From an uncultured Ilumatobacter sp. (lineage in GTDB: Bacteria > Actinomycetota > Acidimicrobiia > Acidimicrobiales > Ilumatobacteraceae), in NCBI GenBank assembly GCA_937891565.1, contig CALAHA010000022.1, positions 1 through 5,976 on the forward strand: a DNA stretch of 5,976 nucleotides, written 5' to 3'. Positions 1 through 5,976 of the stretch are shown here, one piece after another. Under the pieces are notes generated by a model. The model had not been told where the DNA came from, ran no database searches, and saw only the letters and a list, made by a program, of their open reading frames with translations. Position 1 is the stretch's first letter. Every line of letters starts with the position of its first letter. A program made the position numbers and the translations under genes.

Positions 1-39
1 ACCAGCACCAGCACCAGCACCAGCACCAGCACCAGCACC
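1..39. repeat. Tandem hexamer repeat (ACCAGC)6 plus a partial unit
   Basis: Six perfect copies of ACCAGC fill positions 1-36, followed by a partial ACC. The array touches the left edge, so its true length is unknown. It sits immediately upstream of the ribosome binding site of the acyl-CoA ligase gene. Read in the ligase frame it encodes alternating Thr-Ser with no stop; the other plus frames give Pro-Ala and Gln-His. It could be a slippage-prone array in the leader or promoter of the ligase, or the low-complexity tail of an upstream gene. The sequence alone does not decide between these. Confidence 0.9.
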
Positions 40-46
40 GGGGGAA
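40..46 (+). promoter_or_regulatory. Ribosome binding site of the acyl-CoA ligase
   Basis: GGGGGAA lies 5 nt before the ATG at 52. It is purine-rich and close to a Shine-Dalgarno core, and it supports the ATG at 52 over any in-frame start further upstream. It begins right where the hexamer array ends. Confidence 0.55.
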
Positions 47-51
47 CACAC

Positions 52-1680
52 ATGCAATTCGACGCCGACAACATCGCGATCCGCAGACCAGCGATGATCG
101 AATCCGGATTCTGGCTCGACCAGACAATCAACAAGTCGCTCGACGACGCCGCTATCGCCCATCCTGAGCGAACAGCGCTCACCGCCGTTCGGCTTGGCGG
201 CAGCACCGTCTCGATGACGTACCGCGAGCTGGCCGAAACAGCTAACCGAGTAGCCGTTGGCCTGCACCGGCTCGGCGTGCGCTCCAACGACATCGTGGCC
301 GTGCAACTTCCGAACTGGTGGGAGTTCACCATTACCTACCTCGCCTGCGCCCGAATCGGGGCGGTGATGAACCCCCTGATGCACATCTTCCGCGAGCGCG
401 AACTGGAGTTCATGCTTGGCCATGGCGAAGCCTCGGTAGCCATCATCCCATCGACCTTCCGCGGCCACGACTTCCGCGCCATGTACGACGAGTTGCGTGA
501 ACGACTCCCGCATCTGGAGCACGTCATTGCCGTCGACGACGACGGGCCGGAGGGGTTCGCCGCACGACTCACCGGAACAGCGTGGGAAGAACAAGCCGAC
601 GCAGCCGAGATCCTGTCATCAAGCCGACCCGGCCCGGACGACATCACGCAACTGATCTACACCTCGGGCACGACCGGCGAGCCGAAAGGCGTCATGCACT
701 CGTCGAACACGCTGTACTCGAACATCGTCCCGTACGCCGAGCGACTCCACCTCGACACCGATGACATCGTCTTGATGGCCTCGCCGATGGCCCACCAGAC
801 TGGCTTCATGTACGGGCTGATCATGCCCGTACTGCTCGGCTGCCCAGCCGTACTACTCGACGTCTGGGACCCGGGCCAGGCGGTCGAATTGATCAACGAG
901 CATGCCGTCACTTTCACCATGGCCTCCACACCGTTCCTTGCCGACCTTGCCGACCGAGCCGAGTCGGGTAACCATCCGGTTCCGTCACTCCGGACGTTCC
1001 TTTGCGCGGGCGCCCCGATTCCTGGCCCCCTCGTCGAACGCGCCCAGCGCACACTCGGAGCGAACATCGTGTCGGCCTGGGGTATGAGCGAAAACGGCGC
1101 CGTCACCACGACGTTGATCGGCGACGACCCGAGCCGGGCAATCGATACCGACGGATGCCCACTCCCCGGTGCGCAAGTCAAGGTGGTCGACATCGACGAC
1201 GCAGAACTTCCCGTCGGCGAGACGGGTCGACTGCTCGTGAAATCCTGCTCCAACTTCGGTGGCTACCTCAAACGGGCGCAACTCAATGCGACCGACGCTG
1301 ACGGGTGGTTCGACACCGGAGACCTCGCCCGACTCGACGCACACGGCTACATCCGGATTACCGGCCGCTCGAAAGACGTCATCATTCGAGGCGGCGAGAA
1401 CATCCCCGTGGTCGAGATCGAGAGCCTGCTGTATGCACATCGTGCAGTGGCGCAGGTCGCAATCGTCGCGCTCGCCGACGAACGACTCGGAGAGCGGGCG
1501 TGCGCCGTTGTCGTCACGAAACCCGGCGAGTCGTTCACGTTCGACGAAATGATCACCCACCTCGAACAATCACGCCTCGCCAAGAACTACCTCCCCGAGA
1601 AGCTGATCATTCTCGATGCCATGCCAACCACCCCGTCCGGCAAGATTCAAAAGTTCAAGTTGCGGGACAAGATCAGCTGA
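52..1680 (+). CDS. AMP-forming acyl-CoA ligase, cyclohexanecarboxylate/medium-chain type
   Basis: This 542-residue protein belongs to the ANL adenylating superfamily. It activates a carboxylic acid with ATP to an acyl-adenylate and transfers the acyl group to CoA. Visible motifs, in order: phosphate-binding loop YTSGTTGEPKG (203-213); the AWGMSE segment (342-347), which contacts adenine and substrate; DTGD (421-424), which binds ribose; GRSKD (438-442) at the hinge, followed by the RGGENI loop; and the catalytic lysine in PSGK (Lys531). All core motifs are intact and the length is normal. The N-terminus, with an RRPAMIESGFW segment near residue 11, resembles proteins annotated as cyclohexanecarboxylate-CoA ligase. 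That is a family resemblance, not proof of substrate; a short- or medium-chain fatty acid or an aromatic acid is equally possible. The frame stays open upstream of the ATG through the hexamer array, but the SD at 40-46 and the normal family length favour the ATG at 52. It converges on the carboxylase gene. Confidence 0.92.
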   Translation: MQFDADNIAIRRPAMIESGFWLDQTINKSLDDAAIAHPERTALTAVRLGGSTVSMTYRELAETANRVAVGLHRLGVRSNDIVAVQLPNWWEFTITYLACARIGAVMNPLMHIFRERELEFMLGHGEASVAIIPSTFRGHDFRAMYDELRERLPHLEHVIAVDDDGPEGFAARLTGTAWEEQADAAEILSSSRPGPDDITQLIYTSGTTGEPKGVMHSSNTLYSNIVPYAERLHLDTDDIVLMASPMAHQTGFMYGLIMPVLLGCPAVLLDVWDPGQAVELINEHAVTFTMASTPFLADLADRAESGNHPVPSLRTFLCAGAPIPGPLVERAQRTLGANIVSAWGMSENGAVTTTLIGDDPSRAIDTDGCPLPGAQVKVVDIDDAELPVGETGRLLVKSCSNFGGYLKRAQLNATDADGWFDTGDLARLDAHGYIRITGRSKDVIIRGGENIPVVEIESLLYAHRAVAQVAIVALADERLGERACAVVVTKPGESFTFDEMITHLEQSRLAKNYLPEKLIILDAMPTTPSGKIQKFKLRDKIS

Positions 1681-1694
1681 CCTTCACTAGGTCA
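1678..1694. other. Small inverted repeat joining the two convergent stop codons
   Basis: TGACCT (1678-1683) and AGGTCA (1689-1694) form a perfect 6-bp stem around a 5-nt loop. The left arm begins with the TGA stop of the ligase and the right arm ends with the complement of the TGA stop of the carboxylase, so the element covers the whole 11-bp gap and both stops. It reads the same on both strands and could weakly stall or terminate transcription from both sides. There is no T tract and the stem is short, so a terminator role is only a possibility. Confidence 0.4.
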
Positions 1695-3530
1695 CCACGT
1701 ATCGATGTTGGGGCGATCGCCTCGCACTGGTGGTGCTGCAGCAAGCAATGTCGAGAGCCAACGACGCGAATCCGCTGGGTCGATGACATCATCGATCTCG
1801 AAGTGCGTCGCCACGCTTAACGCCTTGCCATGCTCATACATCCGGTCGACCATCTCCGTGAACAACGCGTCGCGCTCGGCATCAGATGCCACCGCAGCCA
1901 GTTCCTTGCTGTAGCCGAGCCGGACGGCACCTTCGAGGCCCATGCCGCCGAACTCGCCGGTCGGCCACGACAGGCAGGCGAGCGGGGCCTTCGTTGAACC
2001 GCCCATCATTGCCTGCGCCCCGAGCCCGTACGCCTTACGCGTCACGATCGTGATCATCGGGACCGAAACGTTGGCACCAGTGACGAACAGTCGTGAGCAG
2101 TGCCGGACCAGTGCGCTGGCCTCGATATCGGGGCCGACCATCATCCCGGGCGTGTCACACAGGGTGATGATTGGAAGGCCGTGCGCATCACACAACTGCA
2201 TGAACCGCGCTGCCTTATCAGCGCCGTCTGAATCGATGGCCCCCGCCAGGTGGTGTGGATTATTGGCCACGACGCCCACCGGTCGGCCTTCGAGCCGGGC
2301 AAAGGCCGTCACCATCCCTAAACCGAAGTCTCGTCGGAGTTCAGTGATCGAGCCGATGTCGAAGAGCCCGTCGATCACCGTGCGGATGTCGTAGGCGCGC
2401 AGCCGATCGAGCGGCACCACATCGCGCAGCGCCGTCTGATCAGGAGCGTCCCACTTGTCAATCGCACCCTGGAAGTAACCAACGCAGCGCTTCGCAATCG
2501 CTGTTGCTTCCGCTTCATCGGCCGCCACGATGTCGACGACACCGTTCGCTCGCTGCACTTCAATCGGGCCGATTTCGGTCGGCTCGAACACGCCGAGCCC
2601 GCCACCTTCGATCATCGCAGGGCCACCCATGCCGATGTTCGAATCTTCGGTGGCGATGACAATGTCGCAACAGCCAAGGATGGCAGCGTTACCAGCAAAG
2701 CAATAGCCAGCGTTGACGCCGATGAGTGGCACGGTGCCCGAGAGTTGTGCGAACCACAGGAACGCAAGGCAGTCGAGGCCGCTCACCCCGATCCCGTCGG
2801 TGTCGCCCGGCCGACCGCCGCCACCTTCGGTGAAGAAAACCAGCGGAATGCGCAGTTGCTCTGCAAGTTCGAACAGCCGGTCTTTCTTGCGATGATTCTG
2901 CGTGCCCTGCGTGCCGGCCAGCACGGTGTAGTCGTATGACACCGCAATTGCCTTGCGCGTCCGTGCGTCAGCGAAGAGGTCTCCGTTGATATCGCCGATT
3001 CCACCGACCAAGCCGTCAGCGGGCGTTTTGGCAATGAGGTCCGCAACGTCGCGCCGTCGCCGTTGGGCAGCGATCACCAGCGGGCCGTACTCGATAAACG
3101 AGCCCTCGTCAACGAGGTCAGCAACGTTCTCACGTGCTGTTCTCCGGTTACGTCGGCGGCGCTTTTCCACTGCGTCGGGCCGAGCTGCGTCGAGCCCGCC
3201 CTCGTGCCGGTCAATCACTTCGGCCAGATCGGGCCGGTCCAATCCCTTCGGCAGCGACGCCGCAGCGGAGACTTCCGGTGGCGGCAAGACCTCACCCGCG
3301 GCGGCAGCAATCGGGGGGCCGAGCGTCACCAGCACATCGCCGGGCGACAGCGTCGACCCTTCAGCCGCCATCACAGCATCGACGACACCGTCCACTGGAG
3401 CCAGAACCTCGTGGTGCATCTTCATCGACTCGACGAGCGCTACCACTCCCCCGGCTCGCACTGGATCACCTGCTCCGACGAGCAACGCCACCAATGTTCC
3501 TTGCAACTCCGTCGACACTTGAACACTCAT
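1692..3530 (-). CDS. Acyl-CoA carboxylase subunit: biotin carrier domain fused to carboxyltransferase
   Basis: This 612-residue protein would carry biotin and transfer its carboxyl group to an acyl-CoA. Residues 1-72 form a biotinyl domain with the ESMKM motif; Lys37 is the predicted biotinylation site. An Ala/Pro-rich linker (about 73-100) leads to a full carboxyltransferase (about 100-600). Its N-half has the acyl-CoA-binding stretch FFTEGGGGRPGDTDG (233-247). Its C-half has CDTPGMMVG (458-466) and the RKAYGLGAQAMMGG loop (498-511). No biotin carboxylase (ATP-grasp) domain is present, and none is encoded in the window, so a partner must be supplied elsewhere. The carrier-then-carboxyltransferase order is like the second half of single-chain long-chain acyl-CoA carboxylases. 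The loop has Ala507 about where propionyl-CoA carboxylases have a specificity Asp, which argues mildly against a propionyl-CoA enzyme; the true substrate is unknown. A stop codon lies just upstream of the ATG in frame and no SD is visible, so leaderless translation is possible. Confidence 0.9.
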   Translation of the reverse strand: MSVQVSTELQGTLVALLVGAGDPVRAGGVVALVESMKMHHEVLAPVDGVVDAVMAAEGSTLSPGDVLVTLGPPIAAAAGEVLPPPEVSAAASLPKGLDRPDLAEVIDRHEGGLDAARPDAVEKRRRRNRRTARENVADLVDEGSFIEYGPLVIAAQRRRRDVADLIAKTPADGLVGGIGDINGDLFADARTRKAIAVSYDYTVLAGTQGTQNHRKKDRLFELAEQLRIPLVFFTEGGGGRPGDTDGIGVSGLDCLAFLWFAQLSGTVPLIGVNAGYCFAGNAAILGCCDIVIATEDSNIGMGGPAMIEGGGLGVFEPTEIGPIEVQRANGVVDIVAADEAEATAIAKRCVGYFQGAIDKWDAPDQTALRDVVPLDRLRAYDIRTVIDGLFDIGSITELRRDFGLGMVTAFARLEGRPVGVVANNPHHLAGAIDSDGADKAARFMQLCDAHGLPIITLCDTPGMMVGPDIEASALVRHCSRLFVTGANVSVPMITIVTRKAYGLGAQAMMGGSTKAPLACLSWPTGEFGGMGLEGAVRLGYSKELAAVASDAERDALFTEMVDRMYEHGKALSVATHFEIDDVIDPADSRRWLSTLLAAAPPVRGDRPNIDTW

Positions 3531-3539
3531 GCAGAGTGT
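3523..3539. repeat. Inverted repeat spanning the carboxylase start codon
   Basis: ACACTC (3523-3528) and GAGTGT (3534-3539) are perfect complements around a 5-nt spacer. The carboxylase ATG (minus strand, 3530-3528) falls in the spacer and at the edge of one arm. It could act as an operator, or as an RNA hairpin if the transcript starts further upstream. A 6-bp match can also arise by chance. Confidence 0.35.
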
Positions 3540-3567
3540 CTAACCGAGACCACCGACCCTGATCGAA
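3537..3567 (-). promoter_or_regulatory. Weak candidate promoter for a leaderless carboxylase transcript
   Basis: On the minus strand TAGACA (3542-3537) lies 6 nt before the A of the start codon, the usual spacing of a -10 box for a leaderless mRNA. TTCGAT (3567-3562) lies 19 nt further upstream as a poor -35. The -10 lacks the usual final T. The absence of an SD before this ATG is the main support. Confidence 0.2.
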
Positions 3568-3590
3568 GCAGCCGGTCCGGCGCCGCTCAA

Positions 3591-3640
3591 GTCAGATCAA
3601 GTCAGATCAAGTCAGATCAAGTCAGCTTGTGTCAGATCGC
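3591..3640. repeat. Five 10-bp tandem direct repeats (GTCAGATCAA type)
   Basis: Units start at 3591, 3601, 3611, 3621 and 3631. The first three are identical GTCAGATCAA, the fourth is GTCAGCTTGT and the fifth is GTCAGATCGC; all share GTCAG. The spacing is close to one DNA helical turn, so the units face the same side. The fifth unit contains the TGA stop of the CLC gene (3634-3632 on the minus strand). The array lies about 60-110 bp upstream of the carboxylase start, a plausible activator or repressor position. It also places TGA stops in all three minus-strand frames after the CLC gene. Simple slippage of a microsatellite is the alternative. Confidence 0.9.
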
Positions 3641-4990
3641 TGGAGTGCGCTGGAACGAGGTGATCGATTTATCGCCCATGACCAGTTCGGCTGCCACCGC
3701 CGCGAACAGGGCAGGCACGATGAAACCTGGCTGTCCTGTCGTTTCAGCAACAAACATCACGGCCGCGAGTGGAACGCGATAACCGGCGCCGAGGAATGCA
3801 GCCACGCCGAGCAACACGTAGAGCGTCGGGTCGAGCGGGTTGACGATGTCACCAACACCACGACCGACGATGGCGCCTCCGACGACGAGCGGGATAAACA
3901 CACCGCCGACACCACCGCCAGCCAGCGTTGTCGCAGTCGCCATACAGCGAATGAAGAAAATGGCAACGAGGAGCCAGACAGAGTGCGATTCAGCCAGCCA
4001 GCCGAAGACCTCATAGCCAGACCCGAGCGTGAGGCTTTCGCCGGTGAGCCCCCGAGTGATCACGAACAGCACGGTCAGCGTGGTGCTGGTCACCATCAGA
4101 CGGGTGACGATAGGCCGCAGCGTGAATGCCTTGGCCAGCCGAATCAGGCGCGAGAAAGCGCGGGCACCGAGTGCGCAGCCGATTCCGATGAGTACAGCAC
4201 CCGCAAGGTCCTTGTACTGGAACGCAACAGCACGGTCGGAATCAAACGAAAAGATCGGGCTCGTGCTGCTGAACGCCACGAACACGAGGTAGCCGGATGC
4301 TGATGCAACGAGGGCGGGCAGGAGCATTCGACGCGCCATCTGGTCACGAAACGGCACTTCAAGGGCGAAGATCGCTCCGGTTGCCGGGGCCTTGAAGATC
4401 GCTGCCACACCGGCCGCGGCACCTGCGACCAGCAGTGTTCGATAGTCAGCGCCACGGAAAGCAGCAGGAACCCGTCGCTGGATGAAGGCGCCTATGGCGG
4501 AGCCGCCATACATCGATGGGCCTTCCAGCCCCATCGCGCCACCCATGCCGAGCGTCGTGAATGCCGCTGCAATCCGGCCAATGAAGGCTCTCGGGCGAAG
4601 TGGATACTCGGGGTCATGGAATGCGCGGAGGTATTCGTCGGATGTAGCGGGCGTTGCGCCCTTGCCGATCGTCCGCAAAATGATCGCCGATGCCACGAGG
4701 CCAAGGCCCGGTGCGATCGCTGCGAACCACAGCGGGCCATGCAACACACGGTCGAGTGCAACCTCGGCAACGAAGAACTCGAAAAACCGAACACCCAGCC
4801 CGGTGATCGCTCCGGTGATCGCGGCGAGCAACACGACTTCTCGGGAACGGCGAACGAAGTCGCGGAACTCGCCTGAAGCGATATCAAAAGTGGTGGGGCG
4901 AAGACTCCTCAACACTCTCTGACGCCACACGGTGGCAAAGTCTACGCCACGCCCCCACTGCTTTCGGGGCACTGCCAAGGTTGGTTTCAC
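3632..4990 (-). CDS. CLC-family chloride channel or transporter, short form without CBS domains
   Basis: This 452-residue integral membrane protein has the CLC helix pattern, with hydrophobic segments from about residue 53 to 440, and ends soon after the last helix without CBS domains. Hallmarks: GLEGP (154-158), in which Glu156 is the gating glutamate of the usual GREGP/GKEGP motif; and GGVGGVFIP (359-367), in which Phe365 matches the GxFxP filter motif. Departures: the first filter motif, normally GSGIP, reads GKGATP (109-114). The helix-H segment reads FALEVPF (208-214), with Val212 where H+/Cl- exchangers have the internal proton glutamate. The final-helix region (SITSFQR, 442-448) shows no obvious chloride-binding tyrosine. 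These differences leave channel versus exchanger, and the favoured anion, open. The start used is GTG; GGAGA (4995-4991) abuts it with no spacing, so a TTG at codon 5, about 11 nt from GGAG, or a leaderless start should be considered. The stop overlaps the 10-bp repeat array. Confidence 0.9.
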   Translation of the reverse strand: MKPTLAVPRKQWGRGVDFATVWRQRVLRSLRPTTFDIASGEFRDFVRRSREVVLLAAITGAITGLGVRFFEFFVAEVALDRVLHGPLWFAAIAPGLGLVASAIILRTIGKGATPATSDEYLRAFHDPEYPLRPRAFIGRIAAAFTTLGMGGAMGLEGPSMYGGSAIGAFIQRRVPAAFRGADYRTLLVAGAAAGVAAIFKAPATGAIFALEVPFRDQMARRMLLPALVASASGYLVFVAFSSTSPIFSFDSDRAVAFQYKDLAGAVLIGIGCALGARAFSRLIRLAKAFTLRPIVTRLMVTSTTLTVLFVITRGLTGESLTLGSGYEVFGWLAESHSVWLLVAIFFIRCMATATTLAGGGVGGVFIPLVVGGAIVGRGVGDIVNPLDPTLYVLLGVAAFLGAGYRVPLAAVMFVAETTGQPGFIVPALFAAVAAELVMGDKSITSFQRTPAI

Positions 4991-5041
4991 TCTCCGATGA
5001 GGCCGCTATTGCGATGAGGGATGCGGACGGACGGGACGGTG

Positions 5042-5053
5042 TCAACCGGTTGA
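5042..5053. promoter_or_regulatory. 12-bp perfect palindrome, possible operator
   Basis: TCAACCGGTTGA is a perfect palindrome in the gap between the decarboxylase and CLC genes, about 50 bp upstream of the CLC start. On the minus strand its edge forms TTGACA (5045-5040), a consensus -35 hexamer pointing toward the CLC gene. No good -10 follows at 16-18 bp, so the promoter reading is weak. A dimeric repressor overlapping a promoter would fit this arrangement. Confidence 0.35.
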
Positions 5054-5062
5054 GGTTCGCTC

Positions 5063-5081
5063 CGCCCCGAAGCCCGGGGCG
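5063..5081 (-). terminator. GC-rich hairpin after the UDP-glucuronate decarboxylase gene
   Basis: CGCCCCG (5063-5069) and CGGGGCG (5075-5081) form a perfect 7-bp stem around a 5-nt loop. It begins 6 nt after the decarboxylase stop codon in the direction of its transcription. There is no T tract after the stem. GC-rich hairpins without a U tail are common gene ends in high-GC bacteria, and this one would separate the decarboxylase transcript from the CLC gene. Confidence 0.5.
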
Positions 5082-5087
5082 CCGAGC

Positions 5088-5976
5088 TCACCCCCGTGCG
5101 AGTAGCTCGGCGAAGTAAGGGATCGTCTTCTCGAGGCCCTCTCGGAGCTGAATCGTGGGCTCCCAGCCAAGGTGCTGCTTGGCCAACGTGATGTCGGGTT
5201 GGCGCTGCTTCGGATCGTCGCTCGGCAACGGCACGTGGATAAGAAGGCCGGGCGAACCCGTCAGTTCGACGATGATTTCGGCCAATTCCAACATCGTGAA
5301 CTCGCCGGGGTTGCCAATGTTGATCGGACCGGTCTGATCACTGTCCAGCAGCGCGAGGAAGCCGCTGATCTCATCAGCGACGTAGCAGAAGCTCCGCGTC
5401 TGGTTGCCGTCGCCGTAGATGGTCAGCGACTGACCGCGCAGCGCCTGAACGATAAAATTCGACACGACACGCCCATCGTCGACCTGCATGCGCGGACCGT
5501 AGGTGTTGAAGATGCGAACAATTTTGACGTCGACATCTTTCGAACGGTGATACGCCATGGTCAGCGCTTCGGAAAACCGCTTCGCTTCGTCGTACATCGA
5601 CCGCTCGCCAATCGAGTTGACATGGCCCCAGTAGATCTCGGGCTGCGGGTGAACCAGCGGATCGCCGTACACCTCGCTCGTCGACGCCATGAAAAACTTG
5701 GCATCTTTGCGGAGTGCAAGTTCGAGGAGATTACGCGTCCCGATGCTGCCAACATCGAGGGTCTCGATGGGGAGCGCAAAATAGTCTTTCGGCGAAGCAG
5801 GGCTGGCGAGGTTCATCACGGCATCGACAGGTCCGTCGACATCGCACGACGCGACGACATCGCCCTCCACGAGGGTGAATCCTGGGTTGCCAACGAGGTG
5901 AGCGATGTTGGCTGGTCGGCCCGTCACATAGTTGTCGAGGCAGACAACCTCATCGCCACGGGCCAGCAGGGCGTCG
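5088..5976 (-). CDS. uxs: UDP-glucuronate decarboxylase (UDP-xylose synthase), 5' end outside the window
   Basis: This is an extended short-chain dehydrogenase/reductase that converts UDP-glucuronate to UDP-xylose using bound NAD+, a cytoplasmic step supplying sugar for surface glycans. The frame stays open to the right edge. A GTG at 5927-5925 is not the real start, because the codons upstream of it read DALLARGDEVVCLDNY, the typical end of the first Rossmann unit. The GxxGxxG NAD loop must therefore lie beyond 5976. Counting from that GTG, visible motifs are LASPASP (40-46), ASTSEVYGDP (81-90) with catalytic Thr/Ser and Glu85, the YWGHVN segment (99-104), YDEAK (112-116) with catalytic Tyr112 and Lys116, RIFNTYGPRM (138-147), and QTRSFCYV (176-183) with a conserved Arg178. 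This combination is characteristic of the UXS family rather than dTDP-glucose dehydratases or galactose epimerases. About 295 residues are visible of a usual 310-350. A hairpin follows its stop. Confidence 0.92.
   Translation of the reverse strand, partial: DALLARGDEVVCLDNYVTGRPANIAHLVGNPGFTLVEGDVVASCDVDGPVDAVMNLASPASPKDYFALPIETLDVGSIGTRNLLELALRKDAKFFMASTSEVYGDPLVHPQPEIYWGHVNSIGERSMYDEAKRFSEALTMAYHRSKDVDVKIVRIFNTYGPRMQVDDGRVVSNFIVQALRGQSLTIYGDGNQTRSFCYVADEISGFLALLDSDQTGPINIGNPGEFTMLELAEIIVELTGSPGLLIHVPLPSDDPKQRQPDITLAKQHLGWEPTIQLREGLEKTIPYFAELLARG

Noticed and set aside
1..53. A minus-strand reading frame starting with ATG at 53, giving a Val-Leu repeat that looks like a membrane segment
   Set aside because: It has no SD, it overlaps the ligase start, and the hydrophobic pattern is simply the hexamer array translated. 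It leaves the window after 17 codons.
657..1569. Two long minus-strand open frames (198 and 194 codons) opposite the ligase
   Set aside because: They lie antisense to a gene with every family motif intact, and their compositions are those of complementary-strand shadows.
52..3530. The ligase and carboxylase as one operon or a new pathway module
   Set aside because: They lie on opposite strands and converge, so they cannot share a transcript. A shared role in acyl-CoA metabolism remains only a suggestion.
3571..3590. GCCGGTCCGGC near-palindrome and GGCGCC between the carboxylase and CLC genes as a CLC terminator
   Set aside because: The centre allows only about a 4-bp stem with a 3-nt loop, extension needs mismatches, and no T tract follows.
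3063..3782. Long plus-strand open frame (239 codons) across the carboxylase start and the intergenic repeats
   Set aside because: Most of it lies antisense to clearly recognised genes, its translation is Arg/Ser/His-rich low-complexity sequence, and it has no family motif. It is a high-GC shadow.
5025..5039. GGACGGACGGGACGG as a tandem repeat
   Set aside because: It is short and irregular and can be expected by chance in GC-rich sequence.

Overview
The window is an ordinary stretch of high-GC bacterial chromosome. Tight gene packing, GC-biased third codon positions, GTG starts and weak Shine-Dalgarno sites suggest an actinobacterium. The two lipid-type acyl-CoA enzymes would fit an Acidimicrobiia-like lineage, but that placement is an impression from protein style, not a measured result. 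I see no RNA gene, CRISPR array, insertion sequence or phage gene, and no gap over about 100 bp between genes.

Layout from left to right. The window opens inside a tandem hexamer array, (ACCAGC)6, directly upstream of a plus-strand AMP-forming acyl-CoA ligase (52-1680). Converging on it with an 11-bp gap is a minus-strand acyl-CoA carboxylase subunit (1692-3530), which joins an N-terminal biotin carrier domain to a carboxyltransferase. Next, also on the minus strand, are a short CLC-family chloride channel or transporter (3632-4990) and a UDP-glucuronate decarboxylase (5088 to beyond 5976). The decarboxylase is cut by the right edge, so its NAD-binding N-terminus lies outside the window.

The three minus-strand genes are separated by about 100 bp each and have unrelated roles: UDP-xylose supply, anion transport and acyl-CoA carboxylation. 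They are probably independent units rather than one operon. The ligase and carboxylase both act on acyl-CoA chemistry, so their convergent pairing could be functional, but nothing in the sequence proves it.

No clear new system is visible. The points most worth checking are five 10-bp repeats in helical phase that run into the CLC stop codon and lie upstream of the carboxylase; the non-canonical filter and proton-glutamate positions of the CLC protein; the biotin carrier-carboxyltransferase fusion with no biotin carboxylase nearby; and short inverted repeats placed exactly on start or stop codons.
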